Source of the DNA: Patescibacteria group bacterium UBA6033
Lineage (GTDB): Bacteria; Patescibacteriota; Minisyncoccia; Phycocordibacterales; Phycocordibacteraceae
Direction of reading: 5' to 3'
DNA: 47,919 bases
Assembly: GCA_002429325.1 (NCBI GenBank)
Contig: DIZH01000023.1
Coordinates: forward strand, 1 to 47,919
Shown piece after piece: positions 47,514 to 47,919 of the stretch. The position numbers and the translations under genes were made by a program. Numbering within the stretch: position 1 is the first letter of the stretch; every line of letters starts with the position of its first letter. The notes below the pieces were generated by a model. That model was not told where the DNA came from and made no database searches. It saw only the letters and a list, made by a program, of their open reading frames with translations.

Positions 47514-47879
47514 CTATGGAAGTTTATTGAGAGCCGCAGCGAGCTTTTCGAGCATGTCATCCGAGCTTTCATATTCAAAACGATCGGTGACTGCATTATC
47601 GATTGAGAAGGAAGGGTGAGCATCTTTCTCATACATTGCAATGACCGGGACGTGTGCGGCGTCGGCCCATCCAATCTCAATACCAGCACCGAGAGAAGGT
47701 GCTGAAACATCGGCGACTACAGCGCCGCAATTGTTGATCATATCGCGGGTTATCTCTTCAATAGGCCCTTCCTGTGGAAGCAAAATCTCATGCTCACTAT
47801 TCAATGCTGACGCACGAAGTGGAACGTACAATTTATTTTTAAAGTCAAAATTGCTCGAATGAGCGATGAATATTTTCAT
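47514..47879 (-). CDS. Nucleoside 2-deoxyribosyltransferase-like protein, copy 2
   Basis: The product is 121 residues and the same length as copy 1, differing at roughly 15 positions, mostly conservative (for example VVAEVSAP becomes VVADVSAP). The promoter and the downstream 26-base repeat are also conserved, so the whole unit was duplicated. The change at the possible catalytic region (AEVS to ADVS) may matter. Function as for the gene at 45860-46225. Confidence 0.7.
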   Translation of the reverse strand: MKIFIAHSSNFDFKNKLYVPLRASALNSEHEILLPQEGPIEEITRDMINNCGAVVADVSAPSLGAGIEIGWADAAHVPVIAMYEKDAHPSFSIDNAVTDRFEYESSDDMLEKLAAALNKLP

Positions 47880-47887
47880 ATGAGTCC

Positions 47888-47893
47888 ATTATA
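47888..47893 (-). promoter_or_regulatory. -10 hexamer TATAAT of the duplicated gene
   Basis: Eight bases separate it from the ATG at 47879. The surrounding bases match those at 46226-46250. Confidence 0.55.
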
Positions 47894-47919
47894 CCAAAAC
47901 ACGGGCTGCGGGTCAGGGA

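Noticed and set aside
1..47919. CRISPR array
   Set aside because: No regular direct repeats with uniform spacers were found. The 26-base repeats are irregularly spaced by whole genes.

Overview
The window looks like a chromosomal segment of a Candidate Phyla Radiation bacterium (Patescibacteria, most likely a Parcubacteria/Paceibacteria lineage). This is inferred from content, not from a marker tree. The signs are small exported proteins with peptidoglycan-binding, DUF5666-like and DUF5665-like domains, a trimmed release factor 2, the run prfB-ftsE-ftsX-pyrG, sparse metabolism and roughly balanced base composition. TGA is used as a stop and an RF2 is encoded, so the standard bacterial code applies.

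Layout. 1-4.5 kb: envelope or secreted proteins of unknown function, a TIM-barrel-like secreted protein and a peptidoglycan-binding protein. 4.5-5.9 kb: a CsoR-family repressor, rhodanese and ETHE1-like persulfide dioxygenase operon behind a palindromic operator. 6-10.2 kb: small membrane proteins, an ice-binding-like LPNTG surface protein with its sortase, and an AI-2E-family permease. 10.2-14.5 kb: a copper operon (CsoR, CopA, an HMA/TauE-like membrane protein, a cupredoxin-like protein) behind a second, related operator. 14.5-23 kb: secreted proteins, an RnfD-like/flavin-reductase fusion with an FMN-binding partner, glutamate dehydrogenase, a D-2-hydroxyacid dehydrogenase, a DoxX protein and ApbE, which would flavinylate the FMN-binding protein. 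23-31.4 kb: a run of aminotransferase, PaaK-like adenylate-forming enzyme, ThiF/E1-like protein, nitroreductase-like protein, sensor kinase and ABC exporter. 31.4-33.2 kb: four tRNAs (Met, Asp, Thr-GGT, Thr-CGT) among repeats and a probable small RNA. 33.2-41 kb: a frameshifted coiled-coil gene, prfB, ftsE, ftsX, pyrG, a DrrAB-like exporter and an SsuBC-like transporter. 41-47.9 kb: small independent genes (rhodanese, DUF2061, 2H phosphoesterase-like, sortase with PG-binding domain, P-loop kinase, two near-identical deoxyribosyltransferase-like genes, S51 peptidase, DUF2231), many separated by a same-orientation 26-base repeat.

The most notable signal is a family of four palindromic elements with arms CCCGTTAGA/TCTAACGGG. 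Three sit at the ATGAA start of a downstream operon gene and are flanked by an imperfect or perfect copy of that sequence, so the start codon is duplicated rather than destroyed. The fourth lies in frame inside apbE as a 72-base, 24-codon insert. They resemble Rickettsia palindromic elements in behaviour but not in sequence. A second genome-level feature is widespread leaderless gene architecture: a TATACT/TAGAAT/TATAAT hexamer lies 6-8 bases before the start codon of about eighteen genes on both strands.
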